From a virus: a DNA stretch of 51,021 nt. Below the pieces are notes generated by a model that saw nothing but the letters and a program-made list of their open reading frames with translations, was not told the DNA's origin and did not search any database. This document shows positions 7,363 through 15,114 of the stretch, one piece after another. Both the position numbers and the translations under genes were made by a program. Location: the IMG/VR virus record IMGVR_UViG_3300045413_000082, positions 1 to 51,021 of that record; one strand, given 5' to 3'. The first letter of the stretch is position 1. Every line of letters starts with the position of its first letter.

Positions 7363-8316
7363 ATGTCGACCGACCTGAACGACGACCTCTCGGACCTCCT
7401 CGGTGGCGCGCCGGTGGCGCAGCCGCAGCAGCGCCAGCTGCCGCAGGACGAGCAGCTCGCCCGCATCCGCGACAGCATCCCGGCGGCCCCGATGGGCCAC
7501 AAGGAGACCTGCCCGAAGTGCCGTGGCACCGGCCGGTTCACGACCTACAGCGGCCGTACGCTCGGTGAGTGCTTCGCCTGCAAGGGGAAGGGCCATCACG
7601 TCTACAAGCAGTCCTACGAGCAGCGCCTCGCGGCGCGCACGAAGGCTGCACAGCGCCGCGCCGCCGACGTACAGTCGAGCTGGGCGGACTTCGTCGCCCG
7701 CCGCCCCGAGGTCGCTGCTTGGCTCGACGCCAAGGCCGCCACGTTTGAGTTCGCCCACTCCTTGCGCGAGGCCGCCATCAAGTTCGGCGACCTGACCGCC
7801 GGCCAGCTCGCGGCCGCCGAGCGCTGCATGGCGCGCGACGTCGAGCGCGACCAGCAGCGCGCCGCCGCCAAGGCTGCTCAGCAGTCGCGTGCGCAGGAGG
7901 CGTCCGTGGCCGTGCCGCAGGCCGCCGCCCTGTTCGCCGTCCTCAACGAGCGCAAGGGCAAGGTGATGATCGCGGGCTTCCAATTTTCACTCGCTCCGTC
8001 GCACGGCCGCAACGCCGGCGCGATCTACGTCAAGGATGGCGGTGTCTACGTCGGCAAGATCGTCCCGGGCACGCACGTCTTCTACCCCGGCCACGACTTC
8101 GACCCCGCTCGCGGTGAGGCCCTCAAGCAGGCCATCACCGATCCGGCCGGCACCGTGCGTGCCTACGCCGCCGAGACGGCGCGCCGCCTCGCGGAGGCCG
8201 CCGCCGAGGGCCGCGAGCTGACGCTGCCTTGCGGCTGCTGCGGCATCATGCTGACCGACCCGGTCTCGGTCGCGCGCGGCATCGGCCCGATCTGCGCCGG
8301 CAAGTGGGGCTTCTGA
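7363..8316 (+). CDS. DnaJ-type zinc-finger protein with C-terminal Cys motif, 317 aa
   Basis: Residues 50-76 carry two CxxCxGxG-type knuckles (C50-P-K-C53-RGTG and C70-F-A-C73-KGKG), the central zinc domain of DnaJ, but without a J domain. The middle (~85-180) is helical and alanine-rich. The C-terminus ends with a cysteine motif 'CGCCGIMLTDPVSVARGIGPIC' split across ~295-315, typical of DUF6011, a small putative zinc module of phage and plasmid proteins. ATG 7363 follows GGAGTGAAC (7351-7359) and its own promoter. It could bind DNA or act in replication; marine podoviruses of the HMO-2011 type also carry a DnaJ central domain in their replication region. Confidence 0.75.
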   Translation: MSTDLNDDLSDLLGGAPVAQPQQRQLPQDEQLARIRDSIPAAPMGHKETCPKCRGTGRFTTYSGRTLGECFACKGKGHHVYKQSYEQRLAARTKAAQRRAADVQSSWADFVARRPEVAAWLDAKAATFEFAHSLREAAIKFGDLTAGQLAAAERCMARDVERDQQRAAAKAAQQSRAQEASVAVPQAAALFAVLNERKGKVMIAGFQFSLAPSHGRNAGAIYVKDGGVYVGKIVPGTHVFYPGHDFDPARGEALKQAITDPAGTVRAYAAETARRLAEAAAEGRELTLPCGCCGIMLTDPVSVARGIGPICAGKWGF

Positions 8317-8333
8317 TAAGGAGTGAGCTGAGC

Positions 8334-8546
8334 ATGCAAGTACGTTTCCCGCCGCGTGGCGATCTCTGCATCAAGGCGTCGAGGGGCAGTCGGCCCCTGA
8401 CGCCGATGGAGCACTTCCTGTACTACTACGAACCTCCCGGCTCTAGCCCCGAGAGAACAGCGGCACGGAGAGTGTTCCGCGACGCACTGCGCGCCGCCAT
8501 CAAGTTTGCTGTCGAGCAGAAGGAGAACACCAATGCCGCGTCGTAA
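8334..8546 (+). CDS. Hypothetical protein, 70 aa
   Basis: Follows AAGGAGTGAGC, a one-base variant of the recurrent leader. The C-terminal half is helical and basic. Its end overlaps the next gene by 14 bases. No family is recognised. Confidence 0.65.
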   Translation: MQVRFPPRGDLCIKASRGSRPLTPMEHFLYYYEPPGSSPERTAARRVFRDALRAAIKFAVEQKENTNAAS

Positions 8547-8781
8547 ACCGCCGTCGCAACCGAGAGGCCAGAGCGGACTGCTGCACCGCGCCGGGGAGGT
8601 GTTGTGGGGCACGAGCTACGTCGTGGCGATGGCTGACTGCATCGGCCGCGACCGCAAGCAGGTTCGCCGCTGGCTCGACGGCCTGTACGTCATCCCCAAC
8701 GATGTATGGGTAGCGCTCGCCGCCGAGACCGACCGTCGTCGCGCCGATCTCACCGCGCTGCGTAAGACGTTGCCGCTCTAG
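8533..8781 (+). CDS. Probable small helix-turn-helix DNA-binding protein, 82 aa
   Basis: Residues ~28-55 (VVAMADCIGRDRKQVRRWLDG, then I-P-N-D-V-W) fit an XRE/YdaS-like helix-turn-helix in which the second helix carries KQVRRWLDG, typical of recognition helices. The first 15 residues are basic and proline-rich. The stop codon TAG shares CTAG with the stop of the opposing helicase gene. It may be a regulator of the flanking promoters, but this is inferred. Confidence 0.65.
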   Translation: MPRRKPPSQPRGQSGLLHRAGEVLWGTSYVVAMADCIGRDRKQVRRWLDGLYVIPNDVWVALAAETDRRRADLTALRKTLPL

Positions 8782-10145
8782 TCATACCAATTGAACACGC
8801 GGTTCTGTTCGCGGGCCCGCATCTGCAGCGATGCCCATATGCGGTCTTCGACCGTGTTGTTGGCGATGGTCTCATACGACAGCGTCTCGGCCGCCTTCTG
8901 GCCGTGGCGCGCGAAGCGCAGACCGACCTGTTCAAAATGATCCAAGTTCCACGGCAGGCTGCACCACGCCACGATGTGGCCGCCGTACTGCATGTTGAGC
9001 CCATGGCCGGCGGACGCCGGATGCAGGATGATCTGCCGCAGCTTGCCGTCGTTCCATCGACGATAGGCGTCCTCCGCCTGCCGCCGCGAAGTCTTGTCGC
9101 CCAGCACCGGCGCGTCAGGGTAGCGCCGGCGCAACTCCGACAGCTGCTCCTTGTAGTCGTATATGATCGCCACAGGGTCGCCCTTCGCGCTGGTGACGAC
9201 GTCGTCTATGGCGTCGAGGCGGAAGTAGTTCAGCCGCCGACCGACCTGTCGACCGTCTTCGTACGTGTAGTAGAAGCCGGCGGCGAGCTGCTGCAGCTTG
9301 TTCTGCACCTGCGCCCTTCCTCCGGGCAGCAGGATGTCGTCGTCGATCTCGACTGTCATGTCGTGATCGAGTTTCTCGTACAGCTCGCGCAGCTCGGTCG
9401 GCAGAGTGACGTCGACCTTGATGTGTCTGATCGGCGGCGGTCGCCAGTCCTTGTCGCCGAGGATGAACGTCATCGGCCGTATCGCGTCCATCGTCTTCTG
9501 CAGCGTGTCCGGCTTCGGATCGTAGATCGGCACCGGTGCCACGAACGAACGCGGCTCCATGTTCGCCTTGCGCCAGACGTCGAACGAGCGACCGAGGGTT
9601 CGCCCCCTGTCGATCACGCGGATCGCGCCGAACAGGTCGGCGACGTCGTGCGGCTGCGGCGATCCGGTGAGACCGCAACGGTGGTGGAAGCCCTGCGTCA
9701 GCTTGAGCAGCGGCTTCCAGCGCTTGCCGGTGCCACCCTTGAACTTGCTCAGTTCGTCGATGGCGAGAGCCTCAAAGCCGGCATCGGGCCACGTCGCCAG
9801 CAGATCGATCACGTTCTCGTGGTTGGTGACGACGATCTCGGCACCGCTCTCGACTGCGGCGTCGCGTTCCTTGCGGTCACCGGTGGCGACGGCGATTTTC
9901 AGGTGCTGCAGATGCGACCACCGCTCCGCCTCCTGCCGCCACACCAGCTCCGCCACGCGCAGCGGCGCGGTGACCAGCACCCTGCGCACCTCGCCGTCGC
10001 GCAGCAGCTCGTCGGCGGCGGTGAGGTAGGTGACAGTCTTGCCGCCGCCGGGGCGCGCGAAGATCACGCTCTCGTTGCGCTCGTAGATGTGCGTCGCGCC
10101 GCTCTGTTGGTAGTGGCGCATGTCATTCTTGGTCAGCAGCTTCAT
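8778..10145 (-). CDS. SNF2/DEAD-like superfamily 2 helicase, 455 aa
   Basis: Motifs appear in order: Q-like Y-Q-Q near residue 13, Walker A ARPGGGKT (30-37), DEAx box as AIDELSKFKGG (about residue 125-135), LTGSP (motif III), and in the second lobe HPASAGHGLNMQ (motif V) with QVGLRFARHGQ (motif VI). This is the compact SNF2-type helicase common in phages, thought to remodel or unwind DNA at replication forks. ATG 10145 is chosen because it overlaps the upstream nuclease stop as ATGA; the more distant in-frame start is not supported. It is the second gene of a two-gene minus-strand island inside the plus-strand early region. Confidence 0.9.
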   Translation of the reverse strand: MKLLTKNDMRHYQQSGATHIYERNESVIFARPGGGKTVTYLTAADELLRDGEVRRVLVTAPLRVAELVWRQEAERWSHLQHLKIAVATGDRKERDAAVESGAEIVVTNHENVIDLLATWPDAGFEALAIDELSKFKGGTGKRWKPLLKLTQGFHHRCGLTGSPQPHDVADLFGAIRVIDRGRTLGRSFDVWRKANMEPRSFVAPVPIYDPKPDTLQKTMDAIRPMTFILGDKDWRPPPIRHIKVDVTLPTELRELYEKLDHDMTVEIDDDILLPGGRAQVQNKLQQLAAGFYYTYEDGRQVGRRLNYFRLDAIDDVVTSAKGDPVAIIYDYKEQLSELRRRYPDAPVLGDKTSRRQAEDAYRRWNDGKLRQIILHPASAGHGLNMQYGGHIVAWCSLPWNLDHFEQVGLRFARHGQKAAETLSYETIANNTVEDRIWASLQMRAREQNRVFNWYD

Positions 10146-10477
10146 GCGGTGGTCGCCCGCGCCAACGTGTACAGCCCTGCACAGTTCGCCTTGAAGATGT
10201 CGAACGAGTGGATTACCCAGACAAGGAAACCGCGACGGCGCAAATCCTTGTGCCATGCCTCCTGTAGTGGCGTAGGTCTTTCACCCGGCCGCTTGAACTC
10301 CACGAACACAACACAGCCACCAGAGGGGGGTAGCAGGATGCGGTCGGTCATGCCCGGGGCCCCGGGTGACACGAACTTGAGCAGCCTGAAGCCCAGTGTT
10401 TCGGCGTGTTTCCGGCACTGGGCCTCGGTCTCCCGCTCCAGCTTCTTTTTTGGTTGACGTGGGGGTCGTGATCGCAT
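10142..10477 (-). CDS. VRR-NUC domain nuclease, 111 aa
   Basis: A stand-alone VRR-NUC (PD-(D/E)xK fold): a helix with E16/E18, then G-A-P-G-M-T-D45, then VVFVE60-F-K62, and a final Q-x-x-W-H-x-x-L-R-R-R-G segment. These are the expected catalytic residues. Family members are structure-specific DNA nucleases (FAN1-type Holliday junction or flap cutting). ATG 10477 is chosen because GGAGTGAAC lies just upstream (minus strand, 10484-10492); a longer reading frame to 10534 lacks this. It is coupled by ATGA to the helicase, a pairing often seen in phages. Confidence 0.9.
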   Translation of the reverse strand: MRSRPPRQPKKKLERETEAQCRKHAETLGFRLLKFVSPGAPGMTDRILLPPSGGCVVFVEFKRPGERPTPLQEAWHKDLRRRGFLVWVIHSFDIFKANCAGLYTLARATTA

Positions 10478-10504
10478 AGGTGTGTTCACTCCATTCCTCA
10501 CAGG

Positions 10505-10534
10505 AGCATACGACGAGATGGCTAAGAAGATCAA
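10505..10534 (-). promoter_or_regulatory. Possible promoter for the nuclease-helicase operon
   Basis: On the minus strand TTGATC (10534-10529) and TATGCT (10510-10505) are 18 bases apart and lie just upstream of GGAGTGAAC (10492-10484). Both boxes deviate from consensus by two bases, and the region also codes for the plus-strand gene starting at 10518, so the call is weak. Confidence 0.35.
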
Positions 10535-10694
10535 GCGGCGTTACCACCCCTCGACGGGGGCGGACCACGTCTACTTCAGCGTCAACGCCCGCAAGTCGAC
10601 ACTGCGGGCCATCGACGCCGCCGTCCGCGCCGCCGGAGTGTCGCGCTCGTACTGGATCGTGCAGCAGCTGGAGCGGCTGCTCAAGATCAAGTAG
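10518..10694 (+). CDS. Ribbon-helix-helix DNA-binding protein, 58 aa
   Basis: The length and pattern fit an Arc/CopG-type repressor: a basic N-terminus (KKIKRR), a beta strand HVYFSVN (17-23), helix A (26-39) and helix B VSRSYWIVQQLERLL (41-55). ATG 10518 follows CAGGAG (10501-10506). It is transcribed divergently from the nuclease-helicase pair and precedes the replication genes, a typical spot for a local repressor. Ribbon-helix-helix dimers bind inverted repeats such as those over the promoters at 7.3 and 18.5 kb, but this link is speculation. Confidence 0.7.
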   Translation: MAKKIKRRYHPSTGADHVYFSVNARKSTLRAIDAAVRAAGVSRSYWIVQQLERLLKIK

Positions 10695-10740
10695 TTGACG
10701 TCTCATCGATCTCCTGCCAAGCATCACACAGGTGAACGAC

Positions 10741-11943
10741 ATGCCAATCCAGTCTTCGGTACAGGCCCACGCGACAGTCATGGGCAGCTCGACCGCCGAG
10801 CGCGTCATCAACTGCCCCGGATCGGTGGCGCTGTCGGCGCGGTCGCCGAAATTGCCGCCGTCCGAGGCGGCCGAGAAGGGTTCGGCGCAGCATGCGCTGA
10901 TCGAGCATCTGCTCGCGAACGGTGGCAACTCCGACGACTATGTCGGCACCAAGATCGGAGCCATCGAAATAACGGAGGAGATGGCGGAAGCAGTCGATAC
11001 TGCGATGGCGAGCGCCGAGCTGCTGCTCAAGGACTATCCGCTCGACCAGTTCATCGAGCACCGCGCCGTCATCATCGAAGACGAGGTATTCGGCACCGGT
11101 GACCTGTGGGGTGTGTCGGCAGACGCCAAGAAGGTGATCATCGCGGATCACAAGTTCGGCTACGTCGAAGTAAAGCCCGACAATCATCAGGGCCTGTTCC
11201 TCGCCGCCGCCGCCATCGAGGACACCACACCGATCAGCTACGACGATGGCACGAGCACGTCGTTGAAGGAGCTGTACGCCGAAGTCGAGACGTTCCGCAT
11301 CGCCGTCATCCAGCCGGCATTTGAACCGGCCCACGTCTACAAGGACTACAGACGCGACGAGATCGTGGCGTTCCGCCGCCAGATCGAGATCGCTGTCTCG
11401 ACGGCGAAAGCGCCGAACGCACCTGTCGTCAAGGGCGACTGGTGCAAGTGGTGTCCGGCGCAGATCGCCTGCCCGCTCTGGCGGCAGGCCGCCGACGACA
11501 TCGTCGACATCACCAAGCACGGCGAAGAATGGGCGCTGTCGAACCTTGCGAAGGTGCTTGACGCCGGAGAAGCGTTCGTGCCTCTCTACGAGAAGGTGCG
11601 CGAGCGCGTGAAGCACGAGCTGGACAACGGCCGCAAGGTTCCCGGCTGGCGGCTCGGCGTCGGCCGCAAAATGTATTTCTGGAAAGAGACGTCAGCCAAG
11701 AAGCTACTCGCACTTTTGCGCGGTATCGGGTTCAAGAACGACGACATCGTGAAGCCGATCTCGCCCGCGCAGGCACGCAAGCTGACCACCAAGGACAATC
11801 CCGATCTGGAAGACATGATCGGGCAGAAAACGAGCGCACCCTCGCTCGTTCGCGACAGCGACACCACGACCGCGCCCGCCATTCCGGTCGCCGCGTTCAA
11901 ACGTGCCGCCGTCACGCTCGCCGGCTCACGCCGGCATGGGTAA
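10741..11943 (+). CDS. DUF2800 family RecB/Cas4-like nuclease, 400 aa
   Basis: A PD-(D/E)xK exonuclease of the DUF2800 type: AER-x-x-x-C-P-G-S near the N-terminus (C25), H51, then G120-D121 and A-D136-H-K138-F-G with the following Q of N-x-Q. Near the C-terminus is W-C-K-W-C-P-x-x-x-x-C, which with C25 could hold an iron-sulphur cluster as in Cas4 and AddB. ATG 10741 is preferred over an in-frame GTG at 10732. In phages this family sits with an ssDNA-binding protein and family A polymerase, as here. A recombination or end-processing role is expected. Confidence 0.85.
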   Translation: MPIQSSVQAHATVMGSSTAERVINCPGSVALSARSPKLPPSEAAEKGSAQHALIEHLLANGGNSDDYVGTKIGAIEITEEMAEAVDTAMASAELLLKDYPLDQFIEHRAVIIEDEVFGTGDLWGVSADAKKVIIADHKFGYVEVKPDNHQGLFLAAAAIEDTTPISYDDGTSTSLKELYAEVETFRIAVIQPAFEPAHVYKDYRRDEIVAFRRQIEIAVSTAKAPNAPVVKGDWCKWCPAQIACPLWRQAADDIVDITKHGEEWALSNLAKVLDAGEAFVPLYEKVRERVKHELDNGRKVPGWRLGVGRKMYFWKETSAKKLLALLRGIGFKNDDIVKPISPAQARKLTTKDNPDLEDMIGQKTSAPSLVRDSDTTTAPAIPVAAFKRAAVTLAGSRRHG

Positions 11944-11980
11944 CAGCAACAGGTAACAGGTAACAGGTAACAGCAACAGG
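11939..11980 (+). repeat. Iteron-like heptamer repeats
   Basis: The short gap holds four copies of GGTAACA (11939-11945, 11952-11958, 11959-11965, 11966-11972), with GCAACA inserted after the first and fourth copies. The upstream TAA stop lies in the first repeat, and the last one runs into the Shine-Dalgarno AGGAG. It may be a replication-protein binding array, a slippage product, or an mRNA leader element. Confidence 0.75.
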
Positions 11981-11991
11981 AGCTAGGAACT

Positions 11992-12930
11992 ATGAGTACA
12001 GGAAGATCACTCGCTGCCTTCAAGTCAGCGGGCCTGCCGGCCGTCGACATGGGACAATTCCGCCAAGCTGCCGTCAACGCACGGCAGACGCTGGCGGCGG
12101 CGTCCCAGCAGAACACCCTGCTTCGCATGGGCCGTGACGGCCTGTGGATTTACGGTGTCGACGACGTCGATGTGCAGGACGGCTCGCTGTGGGCGATCAA
12201 CCCATTCTCGATTGCGATGGGCTTCGTCGCATGGGGAGCGCAAACAGGGCCGGATGGGAAGCCGGGGCCGAACAAGGGCAAGCTGCTCGGTGAGCGCATG
12301 GCCTTGATCACCGACCCCCAGCCGGACCTTGCCACGCTGCCGGTCATCCCCGATCTGCCGACGTCATCGGCTGAATGGAAGGCGCAGGCCGCCTTCGACA
12401 TCCTCTGCCTCAACGGCGAGGATGCGGGCGTTCAGCTCCATTACAAGGTGACATCGGTCGGCGGCGTGCGCGCGGTCGAAGGTCTGCTTGCACAGGTGAT
12501 CAAGCAGATCGACGCCGGCGGGGATTGCATCCCCGTAGTGCAACTCGCGAGCGACAGCTACGATCACAAGACGTGGGGAAAAATCTACGTACCGGTGTTC
12601 GACGTCGTCGAGTGGAAGGCACGCGACGCCACCACGTTGGACAGTGCCGAACCGGGCGACGAGCAGGCCGCCGACGCAGGTGATCCCGATGGCGAGCAGC
12701 CGACCGAGCCGCAGCAGGAACCGGGCGAGCCCGAGCAGGGCGAGCCCGATCAGGCTCCCGCTCGTTCGCAGTCCCGCAACGCTCGACGCGCGCCGGTTGC
12801 GACCGGGGCGCAGAAGGCAGCACCGACCGGTCGCCGACCCGCAGTCGCGGCCGGCGAGGTCACCGCGAAGACGAAGGCAACGCCTCCGGTCGAACGTGGC
12901 GGCCACGTAGTTCGTCGCCGGCGCAAGTAG
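11992..12930 (+). CDS. Candidate ssDNA-binding protein, 312 aa
   Basis: The first ~210 residues are a beta-rich globular domain starting MSTGRSLAAFKSAGLPAV, a beginning I recall from phage proteins placed between DUF2800 nucleases and family A polymerases. The motif LWAINPFSIAMGFVAWG is characteristic. The last ~100 residues are disordered: first acidic (EPGEPEQGEPDQ), then basic (RRRRK at the end). An OB-like core with a disordered tail fits an ssDNA-binding protein, but the tail is basic at the end rather than acidic as in bacterial SSB. The function is inferred from context. Confidence 0.55.
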   Translation: MSTGRSLAAFKSAGLPAVDMGQFRQAAVNARQTLAAASQQNTLLRMGRDGLWIYGVDDVDVQDGSLWAINPFSIAMGFVAWGAQTGPDGKPGPNKGKLLGERMALITDPQPDLATLPVIPDLPTSSAEWKAQAAFDILCLNGEDAGVQLHYKVTSVGGVRAVEGLLAQVIKQIDAGGDCIPVVQLASDSYDHKTWGKIYVPVFDVVEWKARDATTLDSAEPGDEQAADAGDPDGEQPTEPQQEPGEPEQGEPDQAPARSQSRNARRAPVATGAQKAAPTGRRPAVAAGEVTAKTKATPPVERGGHVVRRRRK

Positions 12931-12952
12931 CGTCGGCTGCGGACCCTGAGAC

Positions 12953-12974
12953 CCCGCCGGCTGCGGCCGGCGGG
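12953..12974 (+). terminator. GC-rich hairpin between ssDNA-binding candidate and DNA polymerase
   Basis: A perfect 9-base-pair stem (CCCGCCGGC / GCCGGCGGG) with a TGCG loop, followed by CTTTCG. The stem resembles an intrinsic terminator or attenuator, but the U tract is poor. It ends only 11 bases before the polymerase start codon, so it could also affect polymerase translation. Confidence 0.5.
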
Positions 12975-12985
12975 CTTTCGCCGCC

Positions 12986-15082
12986 ATGAGCGAGTGGGTA
13001 GTCCACCTCGACGTCGAGAGCCGCAACGACGGCACCGCCGATCTGCTGGAGGTCGGCGCGCACGTCTACTGGCATCACCCGACGAGCCATATCACCTGCG
13101 CCGGCTACGTTGTGCGGAGAGCCGACAAGCCGTTCGATCCCGAGACCGTACGTCCGTGGCGTGTGCTGGCCGACCAGCCGATGCCCGCCGAACTCGCCGA
13201 CGCTCTCAACGATCCTGACGTCACCATCAAGGCGTGGAACGCGCAGTTCGAGCGTCAGGCGCTCATGTCACATGCGCGCAGCAGCAACGTCATCGCGCTG
13301 GACGCCGTATCACGCATCGAGCGCTACCAATGCACGGCTGCGCGGGCGCGGGCGGTGGCGCTGCCCGGTAAGCTGGAGCTGGCGGCGCGCTGTCTCGGCA
13401 TACCGCAACAGAAAAACATGGACGGCCACCGCCTGATGCTGAAGTGGTGCAAGCCGTTGCGCGACGGCAGCTACGCCGACGATCCCGACGAGTACGAACG
13501 ACTGGTCGCCTACTGCCTGCAGGACGTGAAGACCGAAGGCGGGATGGACATCGTCCTGCGCGACCTGACGCAGGAGGAGTGGCAGGATTACTGGATCAAC
13601 GAGCGCATCAACGACAAGGGCATCCCGGTCGATGTCGGTCTGGCGCAGGCCGTTCAGCACTACGCCACCGCCGAGGCGGCGGCGATCAGGAGGGCGCTGG
13701 CGAAGGCGACATGCAACGCCGTCCAGACGCCACGCCAGTTCCAGAAAATCAAGGACTGGGTCTGGCCGCGTGTTGACGACAAGGTTCATCAGCTGATGAC
13801 CGGCTACGAGGACGGCGAGAAGAAGATCAGCCTCGACGCCTATACGCGGGAGATGATCCTCGACGATCCCGACATCAATCGCACGATAGACCCGAAGGTT
13901 CTGGAGGTCGTGGAGCTGATCGACGACGCCGGCCGCGCCTCCGTCTCCAAGTTCGAGAAGCTGGTCAGCCGCAGCATCGACGGCCGCGTGCCCGGTTCGT
14001 ACATCCTGAACGGCGGCGGCCAGACCGGCCGCTACAGCGCCGTCGGCGTGCAGACACACAACCTGTATCGCGAGACGCTGGAGCGCGTCGAGGACGTGGT
14101 CGACGCGATCATGCAGCAGGCACCGGTCGAGGAGGTCGTCAAGGCGGCCGGCGTCGACAAGGACGGCAGCCCCTATACGATCCTCGACATCTTGGCGCGC
14201 CTGATGCGGTCGAGCATCGTCGCCGAAGACGGCAACCGGCTGGTGTGGGGCGACTACTCGGCGGTGGAAGCGCGAGGACTGCCGTGGCTGGCCGACGATG
14301 TAGACGCAGCTCCGTTGCTGCGGCAGTTCGAGCGCAACGAAGACGTTTACCTGACCGACGCCTCCGACATCTTCAACGAACCGATCACCGACAAGAAAGA
14401 CCCGCGCCGTCAGATCGGCAAGGTCACACGTTTGTCGTTAGGTTTTATGGGTGGCGCTGGCGCATTGATCAAGATGGCGCGCAACTACGAGATCAAACTC
14501 GAACGCGACATCGCCGAGTACTACAAGCGCGCCTTCCGCGCCGCCAACCCATGGGTCGAGCGTTTCGGACGGAAGCTGCACAACGCCGCCTGCAACGCCG
14601 TCCGCAACCCCGGCACCGTCTACGAAGCCGGTCGCGTCGCCTACCTGCAGCAAGGCGCTACGTTATGGTGTCTGCTGCCCGGTGGCCGGATCATCTGCTA
14701 CCCCGACGCCCGCGTCACGATGGTCGACGGCCAGTACGGCCCGCAGATGGAATTGTCAGCGATCAAGGGTCAATGGCGGCCCAAGGGCGACGACGCATGG
14801 CCGCGCGTCACGCTCTGGATGGGCATTTTGCTGGAGAACTGCACGCAGGGCGTATGTGCTAGCCTGCTACGTTCAGCGATACGGCTGCTGGATGACGCCG
14901 GCTGGCCGATCTGCATGCACACCCATGACGAGATCGTGCTGGAGGTGGCGGCCGACGAAGTCGACGACGCGAAGATGGCGTTGAGAGACGCGATGCTCTA
15001 CCCACATGACTGGTTAGGCGGACTGCCGCTCCACGTCGATGTCGAGGCTGGTATCGTCTACAAGTCCGCGCACAAGACCTAG
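12986..15082 (+). CDS. polA-like: Family A DNA polymerase with 3'-5' exonuclease domain, 698 aa
   Basis: The replicative DNA polymerase. Exonuclease motifs: Exo I HLDVES (D9, E11), Exo II AWNAQFE, Exo III YCLQD. Polymerase motif A is DYSAVEARGLPWL (D423), motif B RRQIGKVTRLSLGFMGG (~474-490), and motif C HTHDEIVLEV (D648). There is no 5'-3' exonuclease domain, as usual for phage enzymes. ATG 12986 is preceded by a strong hairpin and by no recognisable Shine-Dalgarno sequence, unlike nearly every other gene here. This may limit its expression. Confidence 0.95.
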   Translation: MSEWVVHLDVESRNDGTADLLEVGAHVYWHHPTSHITCAGYVVRRADKPFDPETVRPWRVLADQPMPAELADALNDPDVTIKAWNAQFERQALMSHARSSNVIALDAVSRIERYQCTAARARAVALPGKLELAARCLGIPQQKNMDGHRLMLKWCKPLRDGSYADDPDEYERLVAYCLQDVKTEGGMDIVLRDLTQEEWQDYWINERINDKGIPVDVGLAQAVQHYATAEAAAIRRALAKATCNAVQTPRQFQKIKDWVWPRVDDKVHQLMTGYEDGEKKISLDAYTREMILDDPDINRTIDPKVLEVVELIDDAGRASVSKFEKLVSRSIDGRVPGSYILNGGGQTGRYSAVGVQTHNLYRETLERVEDVVDAIMQQAPVEEVVKAAGVDKDGSPYTILDILARLMRSSIVAEDGNRLVWGDYSAVEARGLPWLADDVDAAPLLRQFERNEDVYLTDASDIFNEPITDKKDPRRQIGKVTRLSLGFMGGAGALIKMARNYEIKLERDIAEYYKRAFRAANPWVERFGRKLHNAACNAVRNPGTVYEAGRVAYLQQGATLWCLLPGGRIICYPDARVTMVDGQYGPQMELSAIKGQWRPKGDDAWPRVTLWMGILLENCTQGVCASLLRSAIRLLDDAGWPICMHTHDEIVLEVAADEVDDAKMALRDAMLYPHDWLGGLPLHVDVEAGIVYKSAHKT

Positions 15083-15086
15083 CGGC

Positions 15087-15114
15087 TTGCAGTACGATGC
15101 ACAAGATGTATGAT
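15087..15114 (+). promoter_or_regulatory. Possible promoter upstream of primase-helicase
   Basis: TTGCAG (15087-15092) and TATGAT (15109-15114) are 16 bases apart. The -10 overlaps a broken copy of the leader cassette on the opposite strand, so its resemblance to TATAAT may be accidental. A predicted transcript would carry the hairpin at 15148-15180 in its leader. Confidence 0.35.

Noticed and set aside
8904-10457. Plus-strand open frame of 517 codons opposite the helicase and nuclease genes
   Set aside because: It is a GC-driven shadow: the minus strand has clear helicase and nuclease motifs, a proper start and coupled genes, while this frame shows arginine- and valine-biased random sequence.
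10695-10723. TTGACG at 10695 as the -35 of a promoter for the DUF2800 gene
   Set aside because: No acceptable -10 hexamer (CAAGCA at the right distance).
12644-12910. Shadow frames over the C-terminal tail of the ssDNA-binding candidate
   Set aside because: Compositional; the tail of the main frame continues to a natural end with the following hairpin.
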